Positions 36,778 through 46,559 of a stretch of DNA of 64,000 nucleotides are shown piece after piece. Source of the stretch: Aliarcobacter trophiarum LMG 25534 (GTDB taxonomy: Bacteria > Campylobacterota > Campylobacteria > Campylobacterales > Arcobacteraceae); the NCBI RefSeq assembly GCF_003355515.1, contig NZ_CP031367.1, positions 186,001-250,000 of the forward strand, written 5' to 3'. Made by a program: the position numbers and the translations under genes. The notes beneath the pieces are model-generated. The model ran no database searches, was not told the DNA's origin, and saw only the letters and a program-made list of their open reading frames with translations. Each line of letters begins with the position of its first letter. Position 1 is the first letter of the stretch.

Positions 36778-36799
36778 TTACTAAAAGATAGTAATTTTT
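36776..36799 (+). terminator. Attenuator-like hairpin between rpmI and rplT
   Basis: 8-bp stem AATTACTA (36776-36783) / TAGTAATT (36789-36796) with loop AAAGA and five T residues (36795-36799). It starts inside the rpmI stop codon and could reduce read-through into rplT. Confidence 0.45.
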
Positions 36800-36877
36800 G
36801 TCCCTCCATAATTATATATGGATAAGTTCGGATAAATCCGACACCTTATTAAAAATAACGGTAAAGAAAGGAAAAAT

Positions 36878-37234
36878 ATGCCAAGAGTAAAAACTGGTGT
36901 TGTAAGAAGAAGAAGACACAAGAAAGTATTAAAATTAGCTAGAGGATTCTTTGGTGGAAGAAGAAAACACTTTAGAAAAGCTAAAGAACAGTTAGAAAGA
37001 AGTCTTGTTTACTCATATAGAGATAGAAGACAGAAAAAAAGAGATATTAGAAAGCTATGGATTATCAGAATCAATGCAGCTTGTAGATTAAATGATATTA
37101 ACTACTCAAGATTTATAAATGGTCTTAGATTAACAGGTATTGAACTAGATAGAAAAATACTTGCTGATTTAGCTATGAATGATTCTGCTGCATTTGCATC
37201 TTTAGTAGTTTCTGCTAAAGCAGCACTTAAATAA
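36878..37234 (+). CDS. rplT: 50S ribosomal protein L20
   Basis: 118 aa basic protein starting [16 protein letters not shown] with '[19 protein letters not shown]' and '[16 protein letters not shown]', standard for L20, which is needed early in 50S assembly and autoregulates its own operon in other bacteria. A 100-nt gap with two small hairpins separates it from rpmI. Confidence 0.96.
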   Translation: MPRVKTGVVRRRRHKKVLKLARGFFGGRRKHFRKAKEQLERSLVYSYRDRRQKKRDIRKLWIIRINAACRLNDINYSRFINGLRLTGIELDRKILADLAMNDSAAFASLVVSAKAALK

Positions 37235-37257
37235 TAAATTTGCATACAAATAAAAAA

Positions 37258-37286
37258 GGGAAGGGTTTTAAACCTTCCCTTTTTTT
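37258..37286. terminator. Strong intrinsic terminator after rplT
   Basis: GGGAAGG (37258-37264) / CCTTCCC (37273-37279) extended by A/T pairs, then seven T residues (37280-37286). The A-tract on the left also makes it a terminator for the minus-strand rhodanese gene. Confidence 0.9.
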
Positions 37287-37309
37287 ATATCAATAATAAA
37301 TAAGCCCTT

Positions 37310-38491
37310 TTATTCCAAAGGCTCATTTACATCAATTTTACACTCTTGATTTTTACATACTATAACTGCATCAAAGTAAAAAATCTCACTTACATCAATA
37401 CCATCTTTTTTGAGTTTCATCCAAGCTTCAAGAGATCTTGAACCTGCACTACAATAAAAAACTATACTTTTGTTTTTCGGTAATTTATCAAATAACTCTT
37501 TTGAATTTAGCTTCTCAGCTTCAATATTGATAGCACCTTTAATATGCCCTTTTGCAAAATCTTTTGATGGTAATACATTTACTATTTGAATATTTGATGG
37601 AACTTTATCTTTAAGCACTAATTCTTTTAGCCATTCTCCATCAATAGTTCCTTCATCACTTCCTAATTTTAGTCCATTTTTACTAAATTCTGCTTTCTTC
37701 TCTTTTTCTTTATCTTCTACTTTTTTACTAGCAAAAGTAGTAGATAGTCCTGCTTTTTTCCACTCAGGAACACCGCCTGCATAAACAACTACATTTTTAT
37801 AACCTAGAGCATAAAGTTTTGATGCAATAATATGAGATTTTTCACACTCATATCCAGCACAAAAAGTTACTATTTTTTCATTTTTATCAATAGGGAATCT
37901 TCCTACTAATTTTTCAAAATTTGTATCAGGAACAGATATACTTCCTACTATAGTCTCTTGTAAAAATTTTGCATAAGGTCTCGCATCTACAAATAAAGCA
38001 CTATTATTTTCAAAATATACTTTTGCAACAATAGTATCTATTTCAAGATAAGATTTTTTTGACCATTGTGGTTCACCTGCACTATAAACTTTTACATTCT
38101 TATGTCCCTTTTTCATTAATAAATCAGCAACTATAGGGCTTTTCGCACAAGCAAATCCCCCACAAAAAACAATTAACTCTTTATTTTTATCAATACCCTT
38201 TAATTGTTTATAATCCTCGTCAAAATTTGTATCATTTATGTTTAAACTTGATGGAATAGTACCTCTTTGATATTTTGCTTGAGGTCTTGCATCTATTAAG
38301 ATAGATTCAACAGAACCTCTATTCCCAACTCCAATAACTTTTTTAACATAATCAAAGTCAACTTCTTGTAACTTATACTTTTTTATAAGCTCTTTTACTT
38401 CTGATGTAGGTTCTTTTAGAACATCTGTCTCTTGTGCATTTACAGATAGAAACAGAAAACAAATAGATAAAACTGCGAATATTTTTTTCAT
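37310..38491 (-). CDS. Triple-rhodanese secreted sulfurtransferase
   Basis: 393 aa with a signal peptide (about 1-19) and three tandem rhodanese domains. The probable active cysteines are in ELIVFCGGFACAKSP, KIVTFCAGYECEKSH and SIVFYCSAGSRS (domains 1, 2 and 3). The first two loops carry an extra Cys four residues on. Rhodaneses carry sulfane sulfur. It follows the sulfide oxidoreductase gene by 37 nt on the same strand, so it probably handles the sulfane product in the periplasm. Confidence 0.88.
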   Translation of the reverse strand: MKKIFAVLSICFLFLSVNAQETDVLKEPTSEVKELIKKYKLQEVDFDYVKKVIGVGNRGSVESILIDARPQAKYQRGTIPSSLNINDTNFDEDYKQLKGIDKNKELIVFCGGFACAKSPIVADLLMKKGHKNVKVYSAGEPQWSKKSYLEIDTIVAKVYFENNSALFVDARPYAKFLQETIVGSISVPDTNFEKLVGRFPIDKNEKIVTFCAGYECEKSHIIASKLYALGYKNVVVYAGGVPEWKKAGLSTTFASKKVEDKEKEKKAEFSKNGLKLGSDEGTIDGEWLKELVLKDKVPSNIQIVNVLPSKDFAKGHIKGAINIEAEKLNSKELFDKLPKNKSIVFYCSAGSRSLEAWMKLKKDGIDVSEIFYFDAVIVCKNQECKIDVNEPLE

Positions 38492-38528
38492 TTTAATAAC
38501 CTCTTTTTTTAATTTTAAACTTATTTCC

Positions 38529-39998
38529 TTAAGCTTTACCGCTTAACATTCCGTGCATTGTCATTGGCTTCAATAAATAAACTTTCATTAACCACCAGAT
38601 CCATCTTTCTTGTACTGGATCAAGTGGAAATGATGGTGTTGGTTTCGATGTCCAATCAAACTCTGCTAACATTACTTTTCCAATATCTGTTATTAGAGGA
38701 CAAACTGTATAACCACCAAATTTCTCTTTAGGTTCTTTCCCTTCCATAACTGAAATTAAGTTATCTACCAAAATTTTATACTGTTTTCTTATTGTTCCAC
38801 CAGTTTTTCCCATTGGAATAGCTGCAATATCACCTAATGCAAATATATTACTATATTTTACATGTTGCATAGTCTCTTTATTTACAGGAATCCAACCCTT
38901 GTCTGAACCAATTTCAGATTTTCCAATCTCTTCTGGAGCTTTTTGCGGTGGTGTAACATGAAGAAAATCAAAAGGAACTTCAACTTTTTGGCTCTTTTTA
39001 ACAGTTTCGTACTCTTCTAAATCTTTGTCATAGGCACCTTTTTCTTCCCAAAATTTATTGAAAATAGCAATCTTTTTTGTAATATCAACTTCTACTAAAT
39101 TGTGGTTAAAATTCCACTTCATATCTCTTGCAATAAACTGTTTTTCAATAGCATCTGCATACTCTTTTACACTAAAAAGCTTATCGCTATTATCATAATA
39201 TGTTAAATCAACATTTCCTCTAGCATTTGCTTCGTTTAATCTTGAATTAACTAAATACATAACTTTTTTTGGAGCTCCACCACATTTTACTGCTGTACTT
39301 GGTGCTGTAAAAACAGCTTTTAGCTTTTCACCAGATTTTGCTCTTTGTATAAAGGCTTGAGTCTGTTTCCACATATCTTCTGCTGAATCAATGTTATATA
39401 CAGAAGTTATCCCGCTATTTCCAAAAACTTTTAAGATTTTTGAAGCATCACCATTTGTATAAGCATCTCCTATCTCTTCAAAGCCTTTAATAGCTCCAAA
39501 ATCAAGAGTAATACCAGCAGCAACTACCATAAAATCGTAGTCAAGAACTTCGCCTGAAGCTAAAGTAACTTTATTTGCTTCAGGATTGAAATCTACTGCT
39601 TTGTCTTTGATTAATGTTACACCCTTTGGTAAGAAATCTTTTGTTTCATATATTAACTCATCTTTTGAAGAATAAACTCCACTTGCTACTAAAGTTGTTC
39701 CTGCTTGATATGATACAGATTTTGGATTTGGTTCAACTATCGTGATATTTGGTTCACTAAGAGTATTTGCTAATCTTGCTGCAGTTGAGATACCTGCTAA
39801 CCCTCCACCAATTATTAATATTTTTCCTTTTGCTTCACTAGCTTTCGCAATTGTTGCTGCATTAGCTTGTGTCCCTCCTGTTAAAAATGCAGCTCCACCA
39901 AGACCTGCTATTTTAAAGGCATCTCTTCTTGAAATTCCTGAATTCTTTAATTCACTCTCAATAACTTCAAATGCCTTTTTTAATTCATCTTGTTTCAT
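38529..39998 (-). CDS. Tat-exported sulfide oxidoreductase (SQR/FCSD flavoprotein type)
   Basis: 489 aa. Twin-arginine signal SRRDAFKIAGLGGAAFL at about residues 23-40. FAD-binding ILIIGGGLAGIST follows at about 60. Only two cysteines are present, in AVKCGGAPKK and YTVCPLIT, corresponding to the redox disulfide of FCSD and SQR. The C-terminus (WIWWLMKVYLLK) is amphipathic/aromatic as in membrane-bound SQR. It oxidises sulfide, passing electrons to quinone or a cytochrome. The rhodanese gene lies downstream; an inverted repeat lies upstream. Confidence 0.85.
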   Translation of the reverse strand: MKQDELKKAFEVIESELKNSGISRRDAFKIAGLGGAAFLTGGTQANAATIAKASEAKGKILIIGGGLAGISTAARLANTLSEPNITIVEPNPKSVSYQAGTTLVASGVYSSKDELIYETKDFLPKGVTLIKDKAVDFNPEANKVTLASGEVLDYDFMVVAAGITLDFGAIKGFEEIGDAYTNGDASKILKVFGNSGITSVYNIDSAEDMWKQTQAFIQRAKSGEKLKAVFTAPSTAVKCGGAPKKVMYLVNSRLNEANARGNVDLTYYDNSDKLFSVKEYADAIEKQFIARDMKWNFNHNLVEVDITKKIAIFNKFWEEKGAYDKDLEEYETVKKSQKVEVPFDFLHVTPPQKAPEEIGKSEIGSDKGWIPVNKETMQHVKYSNIFALGDIAAIPMGKTGGTIRKQYKILVDNLISVMEGKEPKEKFGGYTVCPLITDIGKVMLAEFDWTSKPTPSFPLDPVQERWIWWLMKVYLLKPMTMHGMLSGKA

Positions 39999-40052
39999 TT
40001 CTAATCCCTTAAAAAAATATGAATGATAATATCAAAAAGATAATAAAAGGAT

Positions 40053-40069
40053 ACTTATCAGAGATAAGT
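40053..40069 (-). promoter_or_regulatory. Inverted repeat upstream of the sulfide oxidoreductase
   Basis: ACTTATC (40053-40059) - AGA - GATAAGT (40063-40069), perfect 7-bp arms, 55-71 nt before the start of the sulfide oxidoreductase gene, in a stretch with several further GATAA elements (40025, 40040). Candidate operator. Confidence 0.35.
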
Positions 40070-40093
40070 TATTGTTTTATAAAAATTATTAGT

Positions 40094-40675
40094 TTATTTT
40101 ATAATATTAAGAGCTTTTTCATACTCTTTTTTTTCATTTATATTTAGGAATTCATCCTCTTTTTCAAAATCTATAATTTTATATTTTGAGTTTTTTATTA
40201 GATAATTTATCTTATGAATATCATTTTTAATCATATTATTTATAATAGCTAGGCATTCTTTAGAAAAAACTCCACAAAGATTATGTATTTTATCTCTATC
40301 TCTTGCTACAACTACATCATAGTTTGTACTATTTTTTATTAACTCATTTATAGTTTCAATTTTTACAAAAGGTGTATCAACAGTTATTATAAAAACTTTA
40401 TTAAACCTTTTTAATACTGTTTCTAAGGCTAATATTGGTGAATAAATCTCTTTATTTTCATCTAAAATAATTTTTGAAGTATCATTTAGAAATAAAAACT
40501 TATTAGTTTTTGAAGAGATAAAAGTATCAGAAAAATAAGGTTTTAATCTATTATATTGATACTCTATTAAGGAGTTTGAAGATGAAAAAGGAAGAAGAGA
40601 CTTATCTTCTCCCATTCTTTGACTTTTCCCACCACTTAAAATAACACAAGGTATTTTAAATGGAATTTGACTCAT
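40094..40675 (-). CDS. mobA: Molybdenum cofactor guanylyltransferase MobA
   Basis: 193 aa from ATG 40675, starting MSQIPFKIPCVILSGGKSQRMGEDKS; the nucleotide-binding LSGGKSxRMGxDK signature is complete. It converts molybdopterin to the guanine dinucleotide form. The longer frame to 40735 lies inside leuC and was not used; AAGAAG within the leuC end serves as ribosome binding site. Starts 1 nt after the leuC stop, so co-transcribed. Confidence 0.88.
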   Translation of the reverse strand: MSQIPFKIPCVILSGGKSQRMGEDKSLLPFSSSNSLIEYQYNRLKPYFSDTFISSKTNKFLFLNDTSKIILDENKEIYSPILALETVLKRFNKVFIITVDTPFVKIETINELIKNSTNYDVVVARDRDKIHNLCGVFSKECLAIINNMIKNDIHKINYLIKNSKYKIIDFEKEDEFLNINEKKEYEKALNIIK

Positions 40676-40676
40676 T

Positions 40677-41957
40677 TTATAAACTTCTTGGATCTGTAAT
40701 ATATCCAGAAATAGCACTAGCTGCTGCAACTGCACTATTTGCTAAATATATTTTTGAACTTCTACTTCCCATTCTTCCAACAAAGTTTCTATTTGTTGTA
40801 GAGATACAAACCTCTCCATCTCCTAAAATTCCCATATATCCACCTAAACAGGCTCCACATGTTGGATTTGATACAACTGCACCTGCATCAACTAAAGTAT
40901 CTATATATCCTAATTTTGTAGCTTCTCTTAGGATTTTTTGTGTTCCTGGAGTTAAAATAACTCTTACATGTCTTGCAACTTTTTTATCTTTTAAGATTTC
41001 AGCTGCAACTTTAAAGTCACTCAATCTTCCATTTGTACAAGAACCAATAAATACTTGATCAACTCTTATATTATCTTCAACTGCTTTTGAAACACTGTGT
41101 CCATTTGATGGTAAAAATGGATATGCAATTACAGGTTCAAGTTTTTCAACATCAATTTCAATAACTTGACAATATTTTGCATCTTCATCACTATAGTGAA
41201 TTTTTGGCTCAGCTCTTAACCCATTATTATCTTTAGCAACTTTATCTAAGAACTCTTTTGTAATTTCATCATAAGCTACAATTCCGTTTTTAGCACCAGC
41301 TTCAATAGCCATATTACATAAAGAGAATCTATCATCCATAGATAGATATTTAATTGTATCTCCTGTAAATTCTAAAGCTTTGTATAAAGCTCCATCAACT
41401 CCAAGAATTCTAATAATTTCTAAGATTAAATCTTTTCCAGTTACATATTTAGATGGCTTTCCTTTAAATACAACTTTTATTGATTCAGGAACTTTAAACC
41501 AGTTTCCACCAGTAATCATTCCAAAAGATATATCTGTACTTCCCATTCCTGTACTAAATGCTCCTAAAGCACCATGTGTACAAGTATGTGAATCTGCACC
41601 TATAATTACATCACCTGGTATTACTAATCCTTTCTCAGGTAAAAGTGCATGCTCAATTCCCATATCTTTTTCATCAAAAAAGTTTTTAAGATTGTGTTTT
41701 GCAGCAAAATCTCTACTTATTTTTGCTTGATTTGCACTTGCAATATCTTTTGCAGGGATAAAGTGATCTAAAACAATAGCAAAACCATCTGGATTTGCAA
41801 GTTTTTCAAAGCCACCCTCTTCAAATGCTCTTATAGAAATTGGAGTCGTAATATCATTTCCAATAACCATATCAATTTTGCTTCTTACAATCTCACCAGC
41901 ATAAACTTTTTTTCCTACATGCTCACTAAATATCTTTTCTGTAATTGTTTGACCCAT
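40677..41957 (-). CDS. leuC: 3-isopropylmalate dehydratase large subunit
   Basis: 426 aa aconitase-family enzyme of the short LeuC type used by Campylobacterota. The cluster ligands are in GADSHTCTHGAL, IGSCTNGRLSD and NPTCGACLGG. It interconverts 2- and 3-isopropylmalate in leucine synthesis. The small subunit leuD and other leu genes are not in the window. It forms an operon with mobA. Confidence 0.92.
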   Translation of the reverse strand: MGQTITEKIFSEHVGKKVYAGEIVRSKIDMVIGNDITTPISIRAFEEGGFEKLANPDGFAIVLDHFIPAKDIASANQAKISRDFAAKHNLKNFFDEKDMGIEHALLPEKGLVIPGDVIIGADSHTCTHGALGAFSTGMGSTDISFGMITGGNWFKVPESIKVVFKGKPSKYVTGKDLILEIIRILGVDGALYKALEFTGDTIKYLSMDDRFSLCNMAIEAGAKNGIVAYDEITKEFLDKVAKDNNGLRAEPKIHYSDEDAKYCQVIEIDVEKLEPVIAYPFLPSNGHSVSKAVEDNIRVDQVFIGSCTNGRLSDFKVAAEILKDKKVARHVRVILTPGTQKILREATKLGYIDTLVDAGAVVSNPTCGACLGGYMGILGDGEVCISTTNRNFVGRMGSRSSKIYLANSAVAAASAISGYITDPRSL

Positions 41958-42038
41958 TTTTTATCCTAGTTATTCATATTTTTAAAAATTTAGTTTAGAT
42001 TATAGCTAAAACTTTTTTAAGATATTGTTTTTAGTTAT

Positions 42039-42398
42039 CTATACAAAATTATTTAAAATATCTTCTATCTTAACAGGTGGTCGTACTATAAAGGCTCTAT
42101 TTTCTCCAACTAAAATGGGTCTTTGTATTAGAATAGGATTTCCTAAAACAGCTTTTATTAGTGAAGTTTCATCTTTTATATTTTCTAGATTTAACTCTTT
42201 ATAAATCTCTTCACCTGTTCGTACTAGTTCAAATATGGAGATGTTTAGCTTTTTTAATAACTCTTCAAGTTCAGCTATAGATGGTGGATTTGAAAGATAA
42301 TCTCTTATAGATATTTTGAAACTATTTTGATCTAAAAAATCTTTTGCACAATTTGATTTTGAGCAATAGATATTGTGCCATAACTCTAATTTTTGCAT
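42039..42398 (-). CDS. ArsC/Spx-family reductase-like protein
   Basis: 119 aa starting MQKLELWHNIYCSKSNC. The HNxxCSKS motif with the conserved Cys (residue 12) and the 'NPILIQRPILVGENRAFIVRPP' segment with family arginine are those of ArsC (glutaredoxin-coupled)/YffB proteins. Start at 42398 follows AGGAG; the frame open to 42440 lacks a ribosome binding site. It is not next to the ars operon, so arsenate reduction is only one possible function. Confidence 0.75.
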   Translation of the reverse strand: MQKLELWHNIYCSKSNCAKDFLDQNSFKISIRDYLSNPPSIAELEELLKKLNISIFELVRTGEEIYKELNLENIKDETSLIKAVLGNPILIQRPILVGENRAFIVRPPVKIEDILNNFV

Positions 42399-42575
42399 TT
42401 TAACTCCTAAATAAAATCTTAATATAGCTAAATAGTTCAAAAATAGTCAAAATTTATTAGTGATGTGCCTTTTAATTTACTAATTTAGCTCATTTAAGTT
42501 TAATTTGGTGATTATAAGAAGATGTGAAGTTGAAAATTGATAGAAGTTAATCTGTGTAGATTTAATTGTTAATTT

Positions 42576-42603
42576 AAATTAATGGGTTTTAACCCATCAA
42601 TTT
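42576..42603 (-). terminator. Terminator hairpin after prpF
   Basis: 13-bp stem (42576-42588 / 42591-42603), core ATGGGTT/AACCCAT, fully paired on the minus strand with one G-U pair; begins 3 nt after the prpF stop. Confidence 0.6.
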
Positions 42604-42606
42604 AAA

Positions 42607-43782
42607 CTATTTCATAATTTCTGCAGGTGCGTAAACTTCACCTTTCATTATAATTCTTGCACTTCTACTCATTGTAGCTTTATCTACAATATATTTTCCA
42701 TTCTCTTGAGTGATTACTGCTCCAACTTTTAGTGTTCCAGATGGGTGTCCAAACTCAACAGCAGATTTTTCACCTCCACCAGCAGCTTGATTTACTAAAG
42801 TACCTTCTATACAAGCAGCTACTCCAATAGCAACTGAAGCTGTTCCCATCATTGCATGGTGTAGTTTTTGCATAGAAAGAGCTCTTACATGAAGGTCAAT
42901 TTCGTCTGCTTTTACCTCTTTTCCACTAGAAGTTATAAAATCAGATTTTGGAGCTACAAAAGCAATTTTTGGAGTGTGTTGTCTAGTTTCCGCTTCACTT
43001 AAATCAGAGATTAAACCCATTTTTAAAGCCCCATAACTTCTAATTTTTTCAAATCTAGCAAGTGCCTCTGCATCACTATTGATATCAGCTTGAAGTTCAG
43101 TTCCTTTATATCCAATATCAGAAGCATTTAGAAATATTGTAGGAATTCCTGCAGTAATCATTGTTGCCTTAAATGTTCCAATTCCTGGAACTTCTAAATC
43201 ATCTACTAAATTCCCAGTTGGGAATAACTCTTCGCTAGGATCAACAGGTTCAGCGAACTCTAGTAAAATCTCTTGGGCAGGAAACGCAACACCATCTATA
43301 TAATAATCTCCCATCTCTTTTACTTGTCCATCAACCATAGTTACATAACAAAGAATTGTTTTTTTAATATTTGCTTGCCAAATTCTTACACAACAAACAC
43401 CATTTTGTGGAACATTATCAACTAATCCTTCATGAATTGCAAAAGGTCCAACTGCTGAACTTAAATTTCCACAATTTCCACTCCAATCCATAAAATCTTT
43501 GTCAATTGCAACTTGTCCAAAGTAGTAGTCAACATCGTGATTTGGAACTGTACTTTTTCCAACTAATATAGCTTTAGATGTACTTGAAGTTGCTCCTCCC
43601 ATTCCATCCATTTGTTGCTTATAAATATCAGGACTTCCTACTATTCTTTGAAGAAGTTTATCTCTTTTTACTTTGTCTTCTTGTGCCTCTTTTGGAAGAT
43701 CTGCTATATTAAAAAATGTTCCTTTTGAAGTACCACCTCTCATATATGTTGCTTTTACTCTTATTTGTGGTTTATAACTCAT
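42607..43782 (-). CDS. prpF: 2-methylaconitate isomerase PrpF
   Basis: 391 aa of the PrpF family: 'KATYMRGGTSKGTFFN' with the catalytic Lys region near residue 18, 'DYYFGQVAIDKDFMDWSGNCGNLSSAVGPFAI' with the conserved Cys, and 'LHHAMMGTASVAIG'. It isomerises the AcnD product (trans/cis-2-methylaconitate), allowing the standard aconitase to finish the methylcitrate cycle. Last gene of the prp operon; 112 nt after acnD. Confidence 0.92.
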   Translation of the reverse strand: MSYKPQIRVKATYMRGGTSKGTFFNIADLPKEAQEDKVKRDKLLQRIVGSPDIYKQQMDGMGGATSSTSKAILVGKSTVPNHDVDYYFGQVAIDKDFMDWSGNCGNLSSAVGPFAIHEGLVDNVPQNGVCCVRIWQANIKKTILCYVTMVDGQVKEMGDYYIDGVAFPAQEILLEFAEPVDPSEELFPTGNLVDDLEVPGIGTFKATMITAGIPTIFLNASDIGYKGTELQADINSDAEALARFEKIRSYGALKMGLISDLSEAETRQHTPKIAFVAPKSDFITSSGKEVKADEIDLHVRALSMQKLHHAMMGTASVAIGVAACIEGTLVNQAAGGGEKSAVEFGHPSGTLKVGAVITQENGKYIVDKATMSRSARIIMKGEVYAPAEIMK

Positions 43783-43894
43783 TTGTTCTCCTAAATATTT
43801 AAGCTTTTAAAACTTTTTAAAATAATTTTTAATCACTTTAGAAAATTTTATTATATTTTAAAGTTGTAGGAATAGGGGAAAACCCTAAACCTAA

Positions 43895-46486
43895 CTATTT
43901 ATTTGAAGCAATAACATCTTTTGCGAATTTTTGTAAAATTCCACCTGCTTTATAAACTTCAACTTCTGCACTTGTATCTAATCTACAAGTTACTTTGAAC
44001 TCTACTTTTTCACCATTTGCTCTAGTCATGCAAACTGTTAAATCACCTCTTGGTTCAATATTTCCTAAAATATCAAATGTTTCAGTTCCTTCAATTTTAT
44101 AAGTGTGTCTTGTATCACCTTTTTTAAATTGTAAAGGTAAAACACCCATTCCAACAAGGTTTGTTCTATGAATTCTTTCAATACTTTCAGCAATAACAAC
44201 TTCAACACCAGCAAGTCTTACACCTTTAGCTGCCCAGTCTCTTGAACTTCCTTGTCCATAGTTTGTCCCAGCAACGATAATTAATGGTTGTTTTCTATCC
44301 ATATAAGTCTCTATTGCTTCCCACATTCTTGACTCAGTACCTTCTGGCATAATTTTTGTTAAGCTACCTTGTTTAACTTTACCATTTTCATCTTTAACCA
44401 TCTCATTAAATAGTTTTGGATTTGCTAAAGTTGCTCTAAGTGCAGTATTATGATCACCTCTATGTGTTGCATAAGAGTTTAAATCTTCAAGTGGTAATCC
44501 CATTTTTAAACAATACTCTCCTGATGCACTTTTTGCTTGAATAGCATTTGAAGGCGATAAGTGGTCTGTTGTAATATCATTTGGGAATACTCCAAGTGGT
44601 CTTAAATTTTTAAGAGCTGGCATACTCATAAAAGCATCTTCCCAGTATGGTGGTTTTTGAATATATGTAGATTTAGCATCCCATTTATAAAATGGCTCAG
44701 CTTTCTCTCCCTTATCTGTTTTTGCAAACATTGGATCATATATTTTTGCAAACATCTCTGGTTTTACAGATTTATAAACTATTGCATCAATCTCTTCATC
44801 ACTTGGCCAAAGATCTTTAAGTCTTACTTCATTTCCATTTTTGTCAATTCCTATAACACCTGTTTCAATATTAACTCTAATACTTCCAGCAAGAGCATAA
44901 GCAACTACAAGTGGAGGAGAAGCTAAAAATGCCTCTTTGATAAATGGGTGAATTCTACCATCAAAGTTTCTATTTCCAGACAATACAGCTGTTGTATAAA
45001 CACCGCTTGCAGCAGCTTCAGCTTCAATTTTTGGATCTAAAGCTCCACTCATTCCATTACAAGTTGTACAAGCAAATCCTACAATCCCAAATCCTAATTT
45101 TTCAAGTTCTGGAAGTAATCCTGAATCTTTTAAATATATTTCAGAAACTTTTGAACCAGGAGCTAGTGAAGATTTTACCCATCTTTTTCTACTTAATCCA
45201 AGCTCATTCGCTTTTTTAGCTAATAATCCAGCTGCAACAACATTTCTTGGGTTTGAAGTATTTGTACATGATGTAATAGCTGCAATTAAAACTGCACCAT
45301 CTGGCATAACATCATTTGAAATTTCTATTTTTTTAGTAATCCCTTCAGCATCAAGTGTTGAAGTAGGAACTAATTTATGAGGTTGCGAAGGACCAGCTAA
45401 ACTTCTTGTAACAGTTGATAGATCAAATTTGATAGTTCTTGCATATGTAGCTTCTGCTAAACTATCTGCCCATAATCCATTTGCTTTTGCATAAGTTTCA
45501 ACTAATTTTACTTGCTCAGGAGTTCTTCCTGTAATTTTTAAGTAATCAATAGTTCTATCATCAATAGCAAACATAGCAGCACTTGCACCATATTCAGGTG
45601 TCATATTAGAAATAGTTGCTCTATCACCTAAATCAAGATATTTAATTCCACTTCCATAGAACTCTAAATATGCAGAGATTACATTATTTTCTCTTAAGAA
45701 TGATGTTAATGCTAAAGCAATATCAGTTGCTGTAATTCCAGCAGCTCTTGTACCTGTAATTTCTACTCCAATAATTTCTGGAACTCTCATATAAGATGGA
45801 TTCCCAAGCATTACATTTTCAGCTTCAAGTCCACCAACACCAACTGCAATAACTCCAAGAGCATCAACATGAGGAGTATGTGAATCTGTTCCTACAAGTG
45901 TATCTGGACTTGCAATTCCATCTATATTATGAATTACTGGAGACATTTTTTCTAGGTTAATTTGGTGCATAATACCATTTCCAGGAGGAATAACATCAAC
46001 ATTATCAAATGCTTTTTTTGTCCAGTTTATAAAGTCAAATCTATCTGCATTTCTTCTATCTTCAATATCTCTATTTTTTTGAAATGCATCAGGGTCAAAT
46101 CCACCACACTCAACAGCTAGTGAGTGGTCAACAATTAATTGAGTTGGAACAACTGGATTAATTTTTTGTGGATCAACACCTTTACTTGCAACTGCTTCTC
46201 TAAGACCTGCTAAATCAACAAAAGCTGTAAGTCCTAGAATATCATGACAGATAACTCTTGATGGATACCAAGGGAAATCTTTATCTGTTCTTTTCTCAAT
46301 TAGTTGAATTAAAGACTCTTTTAAATCAACACTTGGACATTTTCTAAGTAGGTTTTCTGCTAACACTCTTGATGTATAGTTAAGTTTTGCGAAAGAACCA
46401 GGAGTGATATCTTCAACTGCACTTTTTACATCATAGTATTTTGTATCTAAACCATTTAACTGTTTAAGATATTTTTCATTTGTCAT
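43895..46486 (-). CDS. acnD: Fe-S 2-methylcitrate dehydratase AcnD
   Basis: 863 aa aconitase of the AcnD type, which with PrpF replaces the iron-free PrpD. Cluster cysteines are in AITSCTNTSNP and ACTTCNGMSG; 'LVGTDSHTPHVDALGVIAVGVGG' and 'GTNYGQGSSRDWAAKG' are conserved. The start 'TNEKYLKQLNGLDTKYYDV' is typical for AcnD. It sits between prpC and prpF, separated from prpC by a terminator-like hairpin. Confidence 0.93.
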   Translation of the reverse strand: MTNEKYLKQLNGLDTKYYDVKSAVEDITPGSFAKLNYTSRVLAENLLRKCPSVDLKESLIQLIEKRTDKDFPWYPSRVICHDILGLTAFVDLAGLREAVASKGVDPQKINPVVPTQLIVDHSLAVECGGFDPDAFQKNRDIEDRRNADRFDFINWTKKAFDNVDVIPPGNGIMHQINLEKMSPVIHNIDGIASPDTLVGTDSHTPHVDALGVIAVGVGGLEAENVMLGNPSYMRVPEIIGVEITGTRAAGITATDIALALTSFLRENNVISAYLEFYGSGIKYLDLGDRATISNMTPEYGASAAMFAIDDRTIDYLKITGRTPEQVKLVETYAKANGLWADSLAEATYARTIKFDLSTVTRSLAGPSQPHKLVPTSTLDAEGITKKIEISNDVMPDGAVLIAAITSCTNTSNPRNVVAAGLLAKKANELGLSRKRWVKSSLAPGSKVSEIYLKDSGLLPELEKLGFGIVGFACTTCNGMSGALDPKIEAEAAASGVYTTAVLSGNRNFDGRIHPFIKEAFLASPPLVVAYALAGSIRVNIETGVIGIDKNGNEVRLKDLWPSDEEIDAIVYKSVKPEMFAKIYDPMFAKTDKGEKAEPFYKWDAKSTYIQKPPYWEDAFMSMPALKNLRPLGVFPNDITTDHLSPSNAIQAKSASGEYCLKMGLPLEDLNSYATHRGDHNTALRATLANPKLFNEMVKDENGKVKQGSLTKIMPEGTESRMWEAIETYMDRKQPLIIVAGTNYGQGSSRDWAAKGVRLAGVEVVIAESIERIHRTNLVGMGVLPLQFKKGDTRHTYKIEGTETFDILGNIEPRGDLTVCMTRANGEKVEFKVTCRLDTSAEVEVYKAGGILQKFAKDVIASNK

Positions 46487-46521
46487 TTTATTTTTCCATT
46501 TTTTATTTTGAAATTGATTGT

Positions 46522-46559
46522 AAAAAAATTTAGGCTAGTTTTAAACCTAACCTAAATTT
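46522..46559 (-). terminator. Terminator-like hairpin between prpC and acnD
   Basis: 13-bp stem on the minus strand (46547-46559 / 46526-46538; one G-U pair, core AAATTTAGG...CCTAAATTT) followed by seven U residues (46522-46528). It lies 8 nt after the prpC stop, inside the presumed prpBC-acnD-prpF operon. Confidence 0.75.
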
